In this document: piece after piece, positions 54,504 to 64,000 of the stretch | Numbering within the stretch: position 1 is the stretch's first letter | Layout: every line of letters begins with the position of its first letter | From: Nemertoderma westbladi | Taxonomy: Eukaryota; Xenacoelomorpha; Nemertodermatida; Nemertodermatidae | NCBI GenBank assembly: GCA_032718475.1 | Contig: JAUCBJ010007863.1 | Location: 62,001-126,000 of the forward strand | Direction: 5' to 3' | Length of the DNA: 64,000 nt | Notes under the pieces: generated by a model | The model's database searches: none | What the model was told of the DNA's origin: nothing | The model's input: the letters and a program-made list of their open reading frames with translations, nothing else | Position numbers and translations under genes: made by a program

Positions 54504-57500
54504 TTATGGAACGGGGTACGTAGTAGTACTACCAAAACGTACAATAGGTTGATGTCGGCGTGTACTGCGACGTGGTTCTGGTAGTGTGTCAGCTATGGTC
54601 ATCTTTAGCGTTGGTGTTTTGGCTATAGGGTTGGATGGGTTTGCGGTTGGTGGGTTAGTGATGTTAGGGTTGCGGTCGGGGTCATGGTAGAGTCTGAGAA
54701 AACGGCGGTTTCTCCACCACGTGCGACCTGAGGGTAATTTTACTCGGTAGTCGCGTCGTTCCCCAACAGCTACGACGGTTCCAACGTGATTCCATCGTTT
54801 CGTTTTTGGATCTTGGATACGTACAGTAGATCCAATTCGTATTTTTGGGTGGTCATGTGCGTCATGGTTGTAGAGCTCCTCGGTTTTGTGACGAAGTTCT
54901 CCTGCCCTGTGGTCGGCTGCGTCCGACTCATCGCGCCATTGTTGGGCGTAATGGGTGTGGTGGGCAGGAACGCGTGATCGTAGTAGACGACCGAAGACGA
55001 TTTCGTTAGGTGAGCGGCCGTCTGCGCGTGGGGTGTTACGGAGTTCTAGTAAACCTTCCTGGAACTCAGTTGAGCCAGTGTCACAGTGTGGTACTTTTTG
55101 GAGTAGGCGTTTTATGATTTTTACCGTTATCTCCGCATGGCCGTTGCTTGATGGGAAGTGTGGAGTACTGGGACACCACTCCACTCCCCAGCGTTTAAGG
55201 AACTGTTTGAAGGAAGCCGCAGAAAATTGTGGGCCGCCATCAGACTTGAATTTTGTTGGGACACCCAGGTCGACGAACCATTTTCGGGTGACGAAGGCAA
55301 CCTGTTGTGATGATGGGTCGTGTCGAAACTCGTGTACGACTGGGTATCCAGACAATCTGTCTGAGTAAACCAGGAAGTGTTTGCCTCCAATTTGGAATAG
55401 ATCGGAGGAGACGAACTGAAATGGCCGCGTCGGCATTTTGTCAGCCATCAGTGTCTCTTTGGGGAGGCTTGGTAATAGTTCCTGACAAGAATGGCATTGC
55501 GAAACGGTGCGTTCGATGTCTCGTGTAATGCCAGGCCAGTAGACAGTTTGTCTTGCGCGTTGTTTGGTTCGTGTCATCCCCTGGTGGGATGCATGCAATC
55601 TGTCTAAAGTATCCTGTTGATAGATTTTAGGAATAACTATTCTGTCCCCATATAATACAATGTCGTTGTATATCGAAAGGTTATTGCGTATGGACTTGAA
55701 CAGTTTAATGTATGGTGATGCGTTATGTAGACCACTAAAGTCAGTTTTGATCTCCTGGATCAATTCTTGGTACTCGGTGTCATCTAACGCTGCATCACGC
55801 AAATCCTGAATGATTGGGTCGCTTTCCATCACGTTTTCCGTGTTCCCGGAAATGGTTAATGCATTGATTGTGAAAGTGATGTCATCGGGTTCGTCTGGGT
55901 CATCGACTGGTGAGCGGCTAAGGCAGTCCGCTATTCGGTGCTGTTTGCCTTTTTGCCATTCAACCCGGAACTGGTATTGAGATTGAAGTTCAGCCTTCAT
56001 CCGTTGGATTTTGGCGTTTTCGATTTGGTTTATGGTGTAATTATTGAACATGGTGAGCAAAGGCCGGTGGTCGGTTACTACCGTAAATGTTGGTAGGCCC
56101 GCAAGGTACAGTCTGCACCTCTTTATACCATAGTAAATAGCTATGCACTCCAACTCAATAGTAGCATAGCGGCTTTCCGTATCAGTTATAAATCTACTGC
56201 CACAGGCAATAAGTTTCCATTGGTTGTCTTGGCGTTGCAGTAGATCATATCCAAAACCGTTGAGACGGCTGGCATCTGTTTCGAGCCGCGTTTCGGCGTT
56301 GATATCAAACGTGGCGAGGACTGGGGGTTGAACAAGTGCCTGTTTAACTTTGTTGAAGGCCTCCTCGTGGTTAGCCGTCCACATAAAAACGTTTCGTGTT
56401 CGTAGTAGATCTCGAAGTGGTGTAGCGAAGGTACTGATCTCACTAGAAAAACATCCAAGTTGATTTACCAGACCCATGAAACTTCGTAAATCAGTTATGT
56501 TTTGTGGATTATGAAAGTTGGTGATGGCCTTCACTTTGTTGGGGTCGGCCTCCGTCCCATCCTTTGAGATGATATAACCCGCGAATTTCACTCGCGTCTG
56601 AGCGAAATTAAACTTGGCCGGGTTGAGTGTAATTCCAGCCTGTCGACATCGGTCGAGAATTGTTCGGACGCGATCGATGTGTTCATCGATGTTGGTGTCT
56701 TCAACGAGGATGTCATCCACAATCTTGTGGATTTGGGGTATACCATCGAGGGCCAGATCGCCGCGGTAGTTGTAACTATCTCCTGCAGAAATAAAACCCA
56801 TGGGTGCTCTGCAGAAACGGTAACGTCCCCATGGCGTTATAAACGTTGTATAGTCTCGAGATTGTTCGTCGAGTTCGACCTGCCAATAACCCGATTTGGC
56901 ATCCAGGGTCGAGAAAAGGCATGTGCCTGGTGTACGGCCAGATACAACATCGCCTGGTGAACGGGCGTTGTGTATGGTGCGCTTTACTTGACTGTTGAGT
57001 TTTGTTAAATCAACGGTTATACGAATTTCACCAGGTTGGTTGGGTTTTTGGCAAACCACAATTGGGTGGCACCATTCAACAGCACGGTCGCCTGTTCGTT
57101 CTATTATGCCTTTTTGAAGCATATCCTCAATTTCTTTTTTAGTTTTCTCCCGAAACGGATGGGGTATTGGACGGTGCGCGTAGAGGCAGAATGGTTTCGC
57201 ATCATCCACCAACTCGATCGTCATCGGTGGACCTACCATGGTCCGCAGTTGACCTCTGGTCCCAAAAACATCAGAGTATTCATCGAGAAGTTTCTGTTTT
57301 TCGATCTCGATCGATTGGTTATCATTGGATATGGTGTTGATTGCCGAAGTGGCATGTTGGGTGTCGACGGGTTCGTGTTGGGTGTCGACAGGTTCATGTT
57401 GGGTGTTGACGGGTTCATGTTGGGTACCAACGGGTGCATGTTCAGTGTCAACGGGTGTACATTGGGTGTCGACCGGTGCACGTTGGGTGTTGACGGGTGT

Positions 57501-59213
57501 ACATTGGGTGTCGATGGGTGTGTGTTGTATCCCGTCAATGAACTTGGTAATTAGGTGTAGTGGTTTCGGGAATTCGGGGTGGACAATACCCAAACCTTTA
57601 CATGCCGATAATGAAAGGTATACTGCTCCCTTGGATATGTCTGGGCATATGTATACCCAGTCCCTGTGTGTTCTACCACTGATAGTGAGGCTGAGTTCAA
57701 TGCGCCCCTCACATTCGATGGGTGTTCCGTTGGCGCCCTCTAGAGGGTAGTCTGGGTCTGTTAAATCCGTTATGTCCCACTCCTCCAGTATATCGGAACC
57801 AGCTGCTATAACCTGCGCGCCCGTATCGGCAATGCATGATTTATTCCCAATGTAGTCTCCTTTGTAGAAAAGATCTATTGGGACGAGGGGTCTGTAGTGA
57901 GCAGCTGTATATCCGTGTATGTCGGCGATTAGAATAGCGCCGGTGGACTGTGGAGGTTTCGAATATGTTTTACCAAGACATTTCGACGCAAAATGTCCCT
58001 GTTTTCCGCAGTGGTTGCATTTTTTATCGGCCGCCTTGCATGGTTGGTCTGTGGTGTGGGGCCAATTTCCACCGCAATTAATACATTTACCCTGAGATTT
58101 ACAACGTTTGACAGCGTCACGGGCACTGGAAGAAGGTGTTTGTGAACGTTGTTGGGATTTACTGTCCTTATCGCGTTTGTAGCGAGTTTTTGATTTTTGC
58201 GGATAACGTCCCCGTTGTTGGGTTGGTTGTGAAGTGGTGGAATGTTGAACCGCGTTTACTCGATGTTTCAGACGCTGGCCTTCCCTAGCAGCCATCTCCC
58301 GGTTACGGCAGAAATCCACAGTAGCGGCTCGGGAAAATAATGGTCGTTTACCGAAGAGTTCTTCCCGAGTTTCGTCATCCCGTATACCGCAGACAATAAG
58401 GGTTGTTAACCAATCGTCTTTGGACATTGACTCTATTTGTGCGTCGTCTGCCATCTCACAGAGTTTAATGTAAAAGTCGTCAAATTCCTGGCCATCGACT
58501 TGTTTCTGCCGTACGAGTTCGTAGCGATCGACGGCAATGTTTTGATCCGCGCGTAGATAAGTGCGGATCTCGCCCAAGACTTCATGCATTTCCAAGGATG
58601 TATCTTGGTCGATTTCGAGTGTGTACTGTATCCGGTTTAGAAAATCCGGACTGCAGTATGAGAACAGTGTAGCAATCTTGTCAACCCTGGGTTTCTCGTC
58701 GAGTTTGGTGACCCTTGAGTAATTTAACCACGCAGATTCCCAGCGTTTAAACGATTTAAACCGGATCCCCACGTCCAGGATTTGTGGGGGTCGCACAGTT
58801 AGTCTAGCGGTGTTTCCACTATCGGCGGTACCGGTACCGGTATCACGATCATGTAATCGAGGCGGTGTTGAAATGGTTTGCTGGTCCCGGGTTGCCGACT
58901 GTTGTTCCATGAATCGCATAAAACGTTCTTCTCGGCGTTCCTCGTCCTCGCGTCTTTGTGCATCGAGTTGTGCGAGTAACCGGCCCAGGTCGTAGGTAGA
59001 ACCCTGGGTGGAACCCGATGTAGTTGCATCGTCTGTGTCCGTATCTCCGGACAGAGACAGCGATTTAATTAACCGTTTGCGTAGTACGACCGTGGCAGTT
59101 TTCGAATCGTACTCCACGTCTGCGTTGTTGCAGTGTTCAATTAAAGTTGCCCTGGCGAGGCTGTTGATTACCTCCTCGGACAGATTGTAGGTATCCTCCG
59201 GGGAGATAGACAT
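54504..59213 (-). CDS. Gypsy gag-pol polyprotein, single ORF (about 1,569 aa)
   Basis: The start at 59213 (MSISPEDTYNLSEE) is preferred over an in-frame codon at 59285 because the first 24 residues would be leader-like and the protein then starts in gag style. In order: gag/capsid (to about residue 330); two Cys/His boxes (CINCGG... and CNHCGKQGHFASKC); aspartic protease (CIADTGAQVIAAG, about 460); a spacer of tandem seven-residue PVDTQ-type repeats (about 565-625); reverse transcriptase with LFSTLDAKSGYWQVELDE and the catalytic KIVDDILVED; RNase H (ETDASRLNGFG, VVTDHRPL); integrase with an H-H-C-C zinc region (HASHQGMTRTK...CHSCQE) and a D-D-E core (SSDLFQ, FKSDGGPQF, NGHAE). No stop or frameshift interrupts it. 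Gag and pol are fused in one frame. Confidence 0.92.
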   Translation of the reverse strand: MSISPEDTYNLSEEVINSLARATLIEHCNNADVEYDSKTATVVLRKRLIKSLSLSGDTDTDDATTSGSTQGSTYDLGRLLAQLDAQRREDEERREERFMRFMEQQSATRDQQTISTPPRLHDRDTGTGTADSGNTARLTVRPPQILDVGIRFKSFKRWESAWLNYSRVTKLDEKPRVDKIATLFSYCSPDFLNRIQYTLEIDQDTSLEMHEVLGEIRTYLRADQNIAVDRYELVRQKQVDGQEFDDFYIKLCEMADDAQIESMSKDDWLTTLIVCGIRDDETREELFGKRPLFSRAATVDFCRNREMAAREGQRLKHRVNAVQHSTTSQPTQQRGRYPQKSKTRYKRDKDSKSQQRSQTPSSSARDAVKRCKSQGKCINCGGNWPHTTDQPCKAADKKCNHCGKQGHFASKCLGKTYSKPPQSTGAILIADIHGYTAAHYRPLVPIDLFYKGDYIGNKSCIADTGAQVIAAGSDILEEWDITDLTDPDYPLEGANGTPIECEGRIELSLTISGRTHRDWVYICPDISKGAVYLSLSACKGLGIVHPEFPKPLHLITKFIDGIQHTPIDTQCTPVNTQRAPVDTQCTPVDTEHAPVGTQHEPVNTQHEPVDTQHEPVDTQHATSAINTISNDNQSIEIEKQKLLDEYSDVFGTRGQLRTMVGPPMTIELVDDAKPFCLYAHRPIPHPFREKTKKEIEDMLQKGIIERTGDRAVEWCHPIVVCQKPNQPGEIRITVDLTKLNSQVKRTIHNARSPGDVVSGRTPGTCLFSTLDAKSGYWQVELDEQSRDYTTFITPWGRYRFCRAPMGFISAGDSYNYRGDLALDGIPQIHKIVDDILVEDTNIDEHIDRVRTILDRCRQAGITLNPAKFNFAQTRVKFAGYIISKDGTEADPNKVKAITNFHNPQNITDLRSFMGLVNQLGCFSSEISTFATPLRDLLRTRNVFMWTANHEEAFNKVKQALVQPPVLATFDINAETRLETDASRLNGFGYDLLQRQDNQWKLIACGSRFITDTESRYATIELECIAIYYGIKRCRLYLAGLPTFTVVTDHRPLLTMFNNYTINQIENAKIQRMKAELQSQYQFRVEWQKGKQHRIADCLSRSPVDDPDEPDDITFTINALTISGNTENVMESDPIIQDLRDAALDDTEYQELIQEIKTDFSGLHNASPYIKLFKSIRNNLSIYNDIVLYGDRIVIPKIYQQDTLDRLHASHQGMTRTKQRARQTVYWPGITRDIERTVSQCHSCQELLPSLPKETLMADKMPTRPFQFVSSDLFQIGGKHFLVYSDRLSGYPVVHEFRHDPSSQQVAFVTRKWFVDLGVPTKFKSDGGPQFSAASFKQFLKRWGVEWCPSTPHFPSSNGHAEITVKIIKRLLQKVPHCDTGSTEFQEGLLELRNTPRADGRSPNEIVFGRLLRSRVPAHHTHYAQQWRDESDAADHRAGELRHKTEELYNHDAHDHPKIRIGSTVRIQDPKTKRWNHVGTVVAVGERRDYRVKLPSGRTWWRNRRFLRLYHDPDRNPNITNPPTANPSNPIAKTPTLKMTIADTLPEPRRSTRRHQPIVRFGSTTTYPVP

Positions 59214-59488
59214 GTTGCCCAATGTTGACCTTGAATGTATGTGGCAACACAGCCAATAATCAAAGTATAAACGCAAATACAGCAATTAGCAGATTAGTAT
59301 ATCCAGTACGGCAGTACGGTTCAGTAGTACAGCAGTACAGGCAGACAGGTATTCCAGTATTCGCCGCGGTGTAGCCGTTGTTGTATGGGGTTTTTTATAT
59401 TAAAAGCCCCGTTTTTTATGTTGCAGTGTTATCAGTTATTGTAAGTTACGTAGGTCATTAGCAAAGCCCATGTAGGGTGGTCAAAGCT

Positions 59489-59507
59489 AATAGACACAAC
59501 TGCGCCA
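59489..59507 (-). promoter_or_regulatory. Primer-binding-site candidate of gypsy element
   Basis: On the element strand TGGCGCAGTTGTGTC follows the 5' LTR end CATAAGA immediately. A TGG start is usual for a site complementary to a tRNA 3' end. The tRNA was not identified. Confidence 0.6.
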
Positions 59508-59708
59508 TCTTATGTCTCTGTGTCATGAGAAAGTGTCAGTATGTAATAATGAACACAGGACGTATATTCTATCAGCTCGGAAGTCTGAATGTATGATCTA
59601 TATAATATCTGCCCGACCGGTATGGTATGTATGTATATCTATATGTATAATGGACTTAGGTCCTTACACCCTTATACGGTAATAATAGTCATAAGTATAT
59701 TCACATCA
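59508..59708 (-). repeat. 5' LTR of gypsy element
   Basis: 201 bp, the partner of 54259-54459. The differences are three single bases (near 59589, 59671 and 59674). Confidence 0.92.
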
Positions 59709-60578
59709 CCTGGTAGGCCACGTAGTTGGTAGGCAGGGAGTGGCTGGGTTAGGTAGACCCAGCGAGGGCCTGGTAGGCCACATAGTTGGTAGGCAGGGAG
59801 TAGAGGGCCTGGTAGGCCACGCAATAGCAGAGGGAGAGGCGGGGGTGAATAGACCCGACCGCGGTAGGGTTGATGTGTCGACTGGAGAGGGATATAGTAG
59901 CGGGGTGAGGAGTAGCGAAGTTAGATGTGGCGAGTGGGGGGGGGGGGGGGGGGGGGGGGCTACGAGAACCCCACAACAGCGAGTTAGCGGCGAAAGGGGG
60001 GGGGGGCAGAGAGTGTCCCACAGCCGTCAGCGGATAATGCGCGGGCCGAAATAGGTAAACCGCAACAACCGGCGACGGAAAGTAATAGGGGGATTGCGAG
60101 TATCCCCAGCGGCGTGCGACCGAGCAGAGAGAGACAGGTTGACGTCGTAAGAGGGCGGACGAAGCGTCGAGCCCGATCAGAAGTGGGAAGAAGAACAGTG
60201 GGGTTTAACCGGGAGGTTGACGAGAGATCTCACGAGCGGGAATACTCCACTGAAAGGAGAAGAAGAGAAGACAGTAGTAGAGGTATCGCCGCGAACGATA
60301 GAAGAGCGAGGACGGATAGCGAGCCGTCGGTAGTTGAGATGAGAACGGAGAGTCAGTGGGGTCGGACTCCGGGAGATTGCCGTCGCCCCGGAGAGATGCG
60401 ACCCGGCGAGGCGCACTACGCGCCGATGGAGGGGTACACGATGTACCGGTACGAAGACGAGAACAGTAGAGGGGGGGGTCGATGAGAAACTTTCCGACGG
60501 AATACACCTATTGATCGAGAATACGGTAGCCGCGGGGAGGATTATTCGAGAAGAATAAACTTCGATCCTGAGCGACAC
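59709..60578 (+). pseudogene. Element C gag, middle part
   Basis: Gag resumes after the gypsy element with further GLVGH-type repeats (59740-60054). A G run of more than 20 bases lies at 59937-59959 and another at 59997-60006. An Arg/Glu/Ser-rich segment similar to A (60114-60485) carries a further G run at 60471-60478, followed by a stop. Different frames are used on either side of the G runs, so the protein cannot be read through as the sequence stands. Confidence 0.65.
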
Positions 60579-63500
60579 ATGCAGACTGTAGGACATACTG
60601 TAGGCCTTACTGCACATACCATAGGCCATACTGAGAGAGGCAATGTAGGCGATAGGATGGCGTGGACAACGGGATTAAACCCGGAAGTCGCGGAATACAT
60701 ACCGGCGAGTAGGCCAGAAGCTGATAGGCCTATACCGGTACCAGCACAGCAGTATGACTACAGCATGCAGGGACATAACATATACCCAGGGGAGGGGGGA
60801 ATTATTGCGGATAGGTGTATGGGCCCCAACATATTAACATCAACCCCAGTACCAAACATACCGGTGGGGGGGGGACAGGGTGACATTCCCCCATCACAAT
60901 ATCAACAATATACCCCGATAGGGGCAAGAACAACGAGACCCTTGGATGAGAATAGGTCGTGTGATACAGACATATGGAGGGGGCCGCTACCCCCGATGAC
61001 ATACCCAAGTCAGAGAAAGTCAAGAAATAGGACAGACGGAACGCACCAGACAGGAGAAACTATGCAGCACCCATCGAATCCATTGGAAGCGCAGGCGATG
61101 GGGATGGCCACGTTGATCGATGCGTTGAAAACGAGGATCGAGTTACCACCCGTGGAACCATTCAAATTCGATGGGAGCAGGCCGGAAGAATATCTACAGT
61201 TTCGGCGCATGTATAGTAACGAAATACTAACAAAGAACTTGACGCAGGCGGAGTGCCTAAAGTATCTGCAAGTGTACACGGGAGGCCCAGCATACGACAT
61301 CGTGAGGCAATATCAAGGAATAGAGGGCGGCTTCACGACAGCATGGCGGGCACTGGATAGGGAATACGGGCACCCGGCCAAGATCATCAGGCAGACGCTG
61401 AGAGGCATAACATCGGGTGGCCTACAGGATAATCCCGTTAGCATTAAGACGTTCGCTAACAAAGTCGAAAAGGCTCTAATCGTGCTGAAGACGCTAGACG
61501 CGCCGTACGAGCTCAATGCGTCCAACAACATCACCACGATAGCGCAGGCACTACCAAACTGGCTGCGCAACAAGTGGAGGAAAATCGCCTTCTCCACTCG
61601 AGATAAGAAGGGTGCGGAACCGGGTTTAGAAGAAATGTCAAACTTCTTAAACTACGAGGCTGAACTAATAACTGACCCAGTCTATAGCGAAGACAGCCTG
61701 GGAAAGGGACTGAAGACAGACTACCATAGACCGAAACCAGAGCACAACACATCGAACGCATTACCGAGACTCAGGCAATCATTGCCATATGCAGCGACGC
61801 AGGGGACTGCAAGTCCACAGCTAGCCGAGGATAAGACAACATCATGGAACGGACAGGGAAACAATAACAACACGAATAAACATAACCCCAGTACGTCCAA
61901 TAGGCAAAACCCAAACAATAAGAATAGTAGGGACTTTGGTACGAACGCAACTGCGATACGCAATGCACTGTATAAAGAGGGCTACGACCCAAAGAGCAAA
62001 TGCCAGCTACACGCAAATGCGCTTCATCAAACTATGAACTGCAGGTACTGGCAGGCGCTACCTAGGCAAGATCAGATAGACTATGCGTTCAGCAATAAAA
62101 TCTGCTCGCGATGTGTAATGAGTGGACATAGAGCAAGGGAGTGCAAGGAGAAGCCAATGAAATTTGGTCAAAGGAGAGGCCAAACGATGGCGACGAGCAC
62201 AGTAGGGGCGAAGAAGAGAGGAACGGTGCTACTTGGAGTAGTACCAGTACGAGTGATCGGGGAAGGCAATCGATCAGTAACAACACTAATGCTGGTTGAT
62301 AGTGGAGCTGCCTTCACATTAGTCGAGGAATGGGTGGCCGAGGAGATAGGATTGAGAACGAGGCCAAGCAGGATGGCGGTAACAACCATCTCTAGCAAAG
62401 ATGAGATCCTGGAGATGAGAACAGGACGGTGCGCAATTGCAGCAGTGGCACCAGGATGCGACTATGGGGCAACCATCGACCCCATCCAAGTGATAGAGTC
62501 AATTAATATCAATGCCAGGCGGCCAACCAACATCGAGGTCGAGCAGTATAAATTCCTGGACGACATTGACTTCTCAATCCCAGATGTGGACGTTAGGAAG
62601 GTATCCATCATAGTAGGTATGGACTGCCCAACGGCCCACGAAAGAATGCAAACGGTCTTCGGCGAAGACAAGCAGAGCGACCCGGTGGCAATATTAACAC
62701 CATTCGGGTGGACACTGACAGGCCCAATTAAGAGTAATATACCATTCCATGTGTCTGAGAGTTCAGGATGCATGGTGCCAGGAACTGACGAGATAGAGGA
62801 GAGGCCAGAGATGGGCAATAGTGGTAGACAGCTAGAAGTAGAAGCAACACCAAGAGAGTGGGCGGAGGAGAATGGTATGGATGCAGAAGATCTAGAGACG
62901 ATGGGTTGGAATAAGGGTCCCAGCAAGTATCGGTATGGAGATGGAGAAGAGCGGACGGTGGAGTGTCGGGAGGACAAACCGGGGAAGTGTCCGGTGGAGT
63001 GTCCAGAGGAGCGTCCGGAAGAGACGCCGGTCCGGTTGAGAGGCATACCGACCAGGGGGAAGCCGAGTAAGAATACAAGATGGAAAGGGAGAAGATGTGA
63101 GATGATCAGACCAGGGGCAGAGAAGCCCATGAATAAACATATGGTGGACAAAGGAGCCGGGAGAGTAGGAGGCGTGCTGCGTACGCACGCGGAACTGACA
63201 GAGTGCGAGGGGGCATTACATGGGCAGACATCGTGTATACCGAAGGACGAACGGGGGTCGTTGAAGCCTTTAATGCCAGCACACATATTAAGGGGGAGGC
63301 CAGCAGAGGTGGCATCTAAGATTGAGGAGAAGAACAGGGGCGGCATTATACCGCCGGGTGACACGTTGAAGGGTGGCACTTTGCCGCCAAGGGACGACCA
63401 CGAGATCAGAAACATAAATAACAGACAGCATTTGCAAAAACAGGAGAAAAGACCACCTATCGAATTGACAAGGAGAGCGGAGCGAAGAATTAGAGAACCT

Positions 63501-63599
63501 ATAGGGGGGCAGTGGGAGAGTTGCCTGGAGGAGGAATCACCCCTTGGGTCGCTGAGTTGTCCAACAGGTTGGACTGGGATGGAAGAGTTAGATCCGTAA
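60579..63599 (+). CDS. Element C gag capsid-zinc knuckle-aspartic protease ORF (1,006 aa)
   Basis: The frame is open from 60579; the true start is probably upstream, in gag. Domains: an Arg/Pro-rich lead; a DUF1759-like capsid domain (PVEPFKFDGSRPEEYLQFRR, about residue 190, to NFLNYEAELITDPVYSED, about 365); CQLHANALHQTMNC and the knuckle CSRCVMSGHRAREC (about residue 510); a retropepsin with LMLVDSGAAFTLVEEW (about 572) and IIVGMDCPTAHE (about 680); then an acidic CPEERPEETP-type stretch and a basic C-terminus. This is the gag-protease part of a BEL/Pao element. The frame ends at 63599 with no reverse transcriptase. Whether polymerase follows beyond the window cannot be seen; in element B it does not. 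Confidence 0.82.
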   Translation: MQTVGHTVGLTAHTIGHTERGNVGDRMAWTTGLNPEVAEYIPASRPEADRPIPVPAQQYDYSMQGHNIYPGEGGIIADRCMGPNILTSTPVPNIPVGGGQGDIPPSQYQQYTPIGARTTRPLDENRSCDTDIWRGPLPPMTYPSQRKSRNRTDGTHQTGETMQHPSNPLEAQAMGMATLIDALKTRIELPPVEPFKFDGSRPEEYLQFRRMYSNEILTKNLTQAECLKYLQVYTGGPAYDIVRQYQGIEGGFTTAWRALDREYGHPAKIIRQTLRGITSGGLQDNPVSIKTFANKVEKALIVLKTLDAPYELNASNNITTIAQALPNWLRNKWRKIAFSTRDKKGAEPGLEEMSNFLNYEAELITDPVYSEDSLGKGLKTDYHRPKPEHNTSNALPRLRQSLPYAATQGTASPQLAEDKTTSWNGQGNNNNTNKHNPSTSNRQNPNNKNSRDFGTNATAIRNALYKEGYDPKSKCQLHANALHQTMNCRYWQALPRQDQIDYAFSNKICSRCVMSGHRARECKEKPMKFGQRRGQTMATSTVGAKKRGTVLLGVVPVRVIGEGNRSVTTLMLVDSGAAFTLVEEWVAEEIGLRTRPSRMAVTTISSKDEILEMRTGRCAIAAVAPGCDYGATIDPIQVIESININARRPTNIEVEQYKFLDDIDFSIPDVDVRKVSIIVGMDCPTAHERMQTVFGEDKQSDPVAILTPFGWTLTGPIKSNIPFHVSESSGCMVPGTDEIEERPEMGNSGRQLEVEATPREWAEENGMDAEDLETMGWNKGPSKYRYGDGEERTVECREDKPGKCPVECPEERPEETPVRLRGIPTRGKPSKNTRWKGRRCEMIRPGAEKPMNKHMVDKGAGRVGGVLRTHAELTECEGALHGQTSCIPKDERGSLKPLMPAHILRGRPAEVASKIEEKNRGGIIPPGDTLKGGTLPPRDDHEIRNINNRQHLQKQEKRPPIELTRRAERRIREPIGGQWESCLEEESPLGSLSCPTGWTGMEELDP

Positions 63600-64000
63600 A
63601 AGGTGCGGGCAGAGGTGTTACCTGTCTATTAGAAGGGGCACCTTAGCAGAGTTAGAGAAAAGTTTAGTCGTCCAAGTTTTGGACTGAGGGGGGTGGGATT
63701 GAGGGCGAGACGCCCTTCCCACAAACAAAATAATAAAATAAAATAAAAAAAATAGTACATGGTAGGTATGCAGTTAGTAGGCAGAGAGTTAGTAAGAAGG
63801 TACGTAGTACCTAGTTAGTTAGTTAGTTAGGAGGTACGTAGTACCGCCAGTTAGAGAGTTAGTTAGAGGGTACGTAAGTACTGTTAGTTAGTTAGTTAGT
63901 TAGGAGGTACGTAGTACCGCCAGTTAGAGAGTTAGTTAGAGGGTACGTAAGTACCGTTAGTTAGTCAGAGAGTTAGAGGGTACGTAGTACCGCTAGTTAG
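63600..64000 (+). other. Element C 3' region, low complexity
   Basis: Begins with aaggtgcgggcag and a block shared with element B next to its protease stop (complement near 35100-35200). It then becomes gttagttag repeats with near-palindromic ggtacgtagtacc motifs (63797-63990), as in A and B. No gene is seen before the window ends. Confidence 0.6.

Larger units (their letters stand above)
54259..59708 (-). mobile_element. Ty3/gypsy retrotransposon (Mag-like), apparently intact
   Basis: 5,450 bp on the minus strand, between duplications cctgg (54254-54258 and 59709-59713) in element C gag. LTRs of 201 bp (54259-54459 and 59508-59708) differ at only about three positions, so the insertion is recent. 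It has a polypurine tract, a primer-binding-site candidate and one uninterrupted gag-pol frame. No envelope gene is present. Confidence 0.93.
51572..64000 (+). mobile_element. LTR retroelement C (same family as A and B), runs past window end
   Basis: The element starts at 51572 with TGTTAGC, inside the 17-21 bp array. It contains a 537-bp 5' LTR, a long gag interrupted by a gypsy element at 54258/59709, a capsid-like domain, zinc knuckle and protease to 63599, then the family's low-complexity region. The 3' LTR is not in the window, so its target duplication and any polymerase cannot be checked. It is the best-preserved copy of the family here. Confidence 0.85.

Noticed and set aside
54786-55368. 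Plus-strand frames opposite the gypsy integrase
   Set aside because: Shadows of the uninterrupted gag-pol frame on the minus strand.
62462-63415. 317-codon minus-strand frame opposite the element C protease
   Set aside because: Antisense shadow: the plus strand holds DSGA protease and zinc-knuckle motifs.

Overview
The window is animal nuclear DNA. It has GT-AG spliceosomal introns, an ABCA-type ABC transporter, animal-style BEL/Pao and Ty3/gypsy LTR retrotransposons, several LINEs, and hAT-like and piggyBac-like MITEs. A repeat-rich, probably marine, invertebrate fits, but the sequence does not fix the species. No bacterial genes, CRISPR arrays or rRNA are present.

The host content is one gene on the minus strand, read from high to low coordinates. 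Five consecutive exons of an ABCA1-like full transporter were found (47175-46980, 32260-32044, 30167-30004, 6023-5771 and 5652-5421). They encode the second half of NBD1 (signature, Walker B, H-loop), the NBD1 C-terminal domain, the linker, and the start of the second membrane domain. Splice phases agree at every junction. Upstream exons with Walker A and downstream exons lie outside the window.

The introns are huge because they hold minisatellites and nested transposons. Arrays: 30 bp x about 119 (1851-5438), 67 bp x about 82 (24568-30058), 23 bp x about 170 (32251-33655 plus 44268-46755, split by a retroelement), and a 17-21 bp array (47255-51571). Three of the four overlap an ABCA splice junction, so every monomer carries a copy of a genuine 5' or 3' splice site. 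This is the most unusual feature of the window.

Transposons: a hAT-like MITE (6136-7255, 8-bp duplication). An old BEL/Pao-like element D (about 8350-19850) is interrupted by a piggyBac-like MITE (10659-12082, TTAA) and by LTR element A (12154-19313, duplication gtaga). Element B (33656-44267, minus strand, duplication aaaat) lies in the 23-bp array and carries a 5'-truncated LINE (37548-40787). Element C (from 51572 past the window end) lies in the 17-21 bp array and carries a young, intact Ty3/gypsy element (54259-59708, duplication cctgg). A, B and C form one family with a very long gag (basic head, coiled coil, poly-G, Asn-rich stretch, capsid-like domain, zinc knuckle, aspartic protease). 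B reaches its 3' LTR with no reverse transcriptase or integrase. A frameshifted 3'-5' exonuclease-like reading frame at 19983-20973 shares its C-terminus with the 3' part of element A, hinting that this family once carried an exonuclease gene.

Large stretches (1-1850, 20974-24560 and parts of the element interiors) have no recognised gene and are described as such.
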